Source: an uncultured Bacteroidaceae bacterium (lineage in GTDB: Bacteria; Bacteroidota; Bacteroidia; Bacteroidales; Bacteroidaceae). Taken from it: a DNA stretch of 40,508 nucleotides. The stretch spans positions 1 to 40,508 of the forward strand of contig CAJOJD010000010.1 in NCBI GenBank assembly GCA_905234745.1, read 5' to 3'. The position numbers and the translations under genes are program-made. The notes below the pieces were generated by a model. It saw only the letters and a program-made list of their open reading frames with translations, searched no databases and was not told where the DNA came from. Positions 40,413-40,508 of the stretch are shown piece after piece. Each line of letters opens with the position of its first letter. Position 1 is the stretch's first letter.

Positions 40413-40508
40413 TGTGACCCCAAAAAGTTGGACACCAACAAAGGGGTAAAAATGCATAAACATCATTCGTTTGAGGAGAAGCTAAAGTGTATGAAGCTTC
40501 TTGAGGAA
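40413..40508 (+). mobile_element. Left end of an IS3-like insertion sequence
   Basis: TGTGACCCCAAAAAGTTGGACA looks like the terminal inverted repeat of IS3-family elements (IS150-like group). A short leader and an ORF starting like an OrfA transposase follow. The rest is beyond the window. Confidence 0.75.
40452..40508 (+). CDS. IS3-like transposase OrfA, first 19 codons
   Basis: The frame opens MHKHHSFEEKLKCMKLLEE and runs off the window. A start resembling S-F-E-E-K-L and the beginning of a helix-turn-helix protein are typical of IS3-family OrfA. Identification rests mainly on the terminal repeat 30 bases upstream. Confidence 0.65.
   Translation, partial: MHKHHSFEEKLKCMKLLEE

Overview
The window comes from a member of the Bacteroidales, probably Prevotella-like or a close uncultured relative. 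The signs are Bacteroidota-type promoters (TTTG or TTG, a spacer of about 19-20, then TAnnTTTG), A-rich leaders without Shine-Dalgarno sequences, a type III glutamine synthetase, a carboxypeptidase-regulatory TonB receptor and many secreted glycoside hydrolases. Genus-level placement is inference.

Left third (1-16.8 kb), a nitrogen-assimilation island. Most genes are on the minus strand: glutamine synthetase III (glnN, cut by the window edge), asparagine synthetase (asnB), a second glutamine synthetase (glnA), an outer-membrane barrel protein, ammonium channel (amtB), PII protein (glnB), CTP synthase (pyrG) and glucosamine-6-phosphate synthase (glmS). AsnB, PyrG and GlmS all consume glutamine made by the two synthetases. 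Interspersed are mtgA, a secreted tyrosine phosphatase, an alpha-galactosidase and a YccF protein.

The most striking find is a pair of matching leader regions in front of asnB (3713-3922) and glnB-amtB (12578-12802). Each has a promoter, a short ORF (37 and 39 codons) with an unbroken run of Asn and Gln codons (16 and 14), and a terminator hairpin with a U-tract before the first structural gene. The 3' end of each short ORF can pair with the 5' arm of its terminator. The pairing arm ends 9 nt before the stop codon in both, and 30 nt separate the stop codon from the terminator stem in both. This is the layout of ribosome-stalling attenuation (as in his and trp operons), but reading Asn/Gln supply.

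Middle (16.8-26.8 kb): a GH43-like enzyme, the operon SIMPL protein-rsmG-metallo-beta-lactamase fold hydrolase-DUF1573 protein, a GH3 enzyme, a Minpp-like histidine phosphatase and an MgtC-family protein.

Right third (26.8-40.4 kb): a plant-polysaccharide locus: a frameshifted esterase-GH51 fusion, a TonB-dependent receptor (frameshift in its Gly-rich tail), a lipoprotein esterase, a GH127-type beta-L-arabinofuranosidase and a GH2 enzyme with an inserted LamG domain. Together they suggest attack on arabinose- and galactose-decorated hemicellulose or pectin side chains. No SusC/SusD pair is present. The window ends in the left end of an IS3-like element.

Dispersed palindromes with a GGGGTCWGACCCC core sit beside mtgA and the GH3 gene, and a 205-bp inverted-repeat element full of GTA-loop hairpins separates pyrG from the glnB leader. 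No tRNA, rRNA or CRISPR array was seen.
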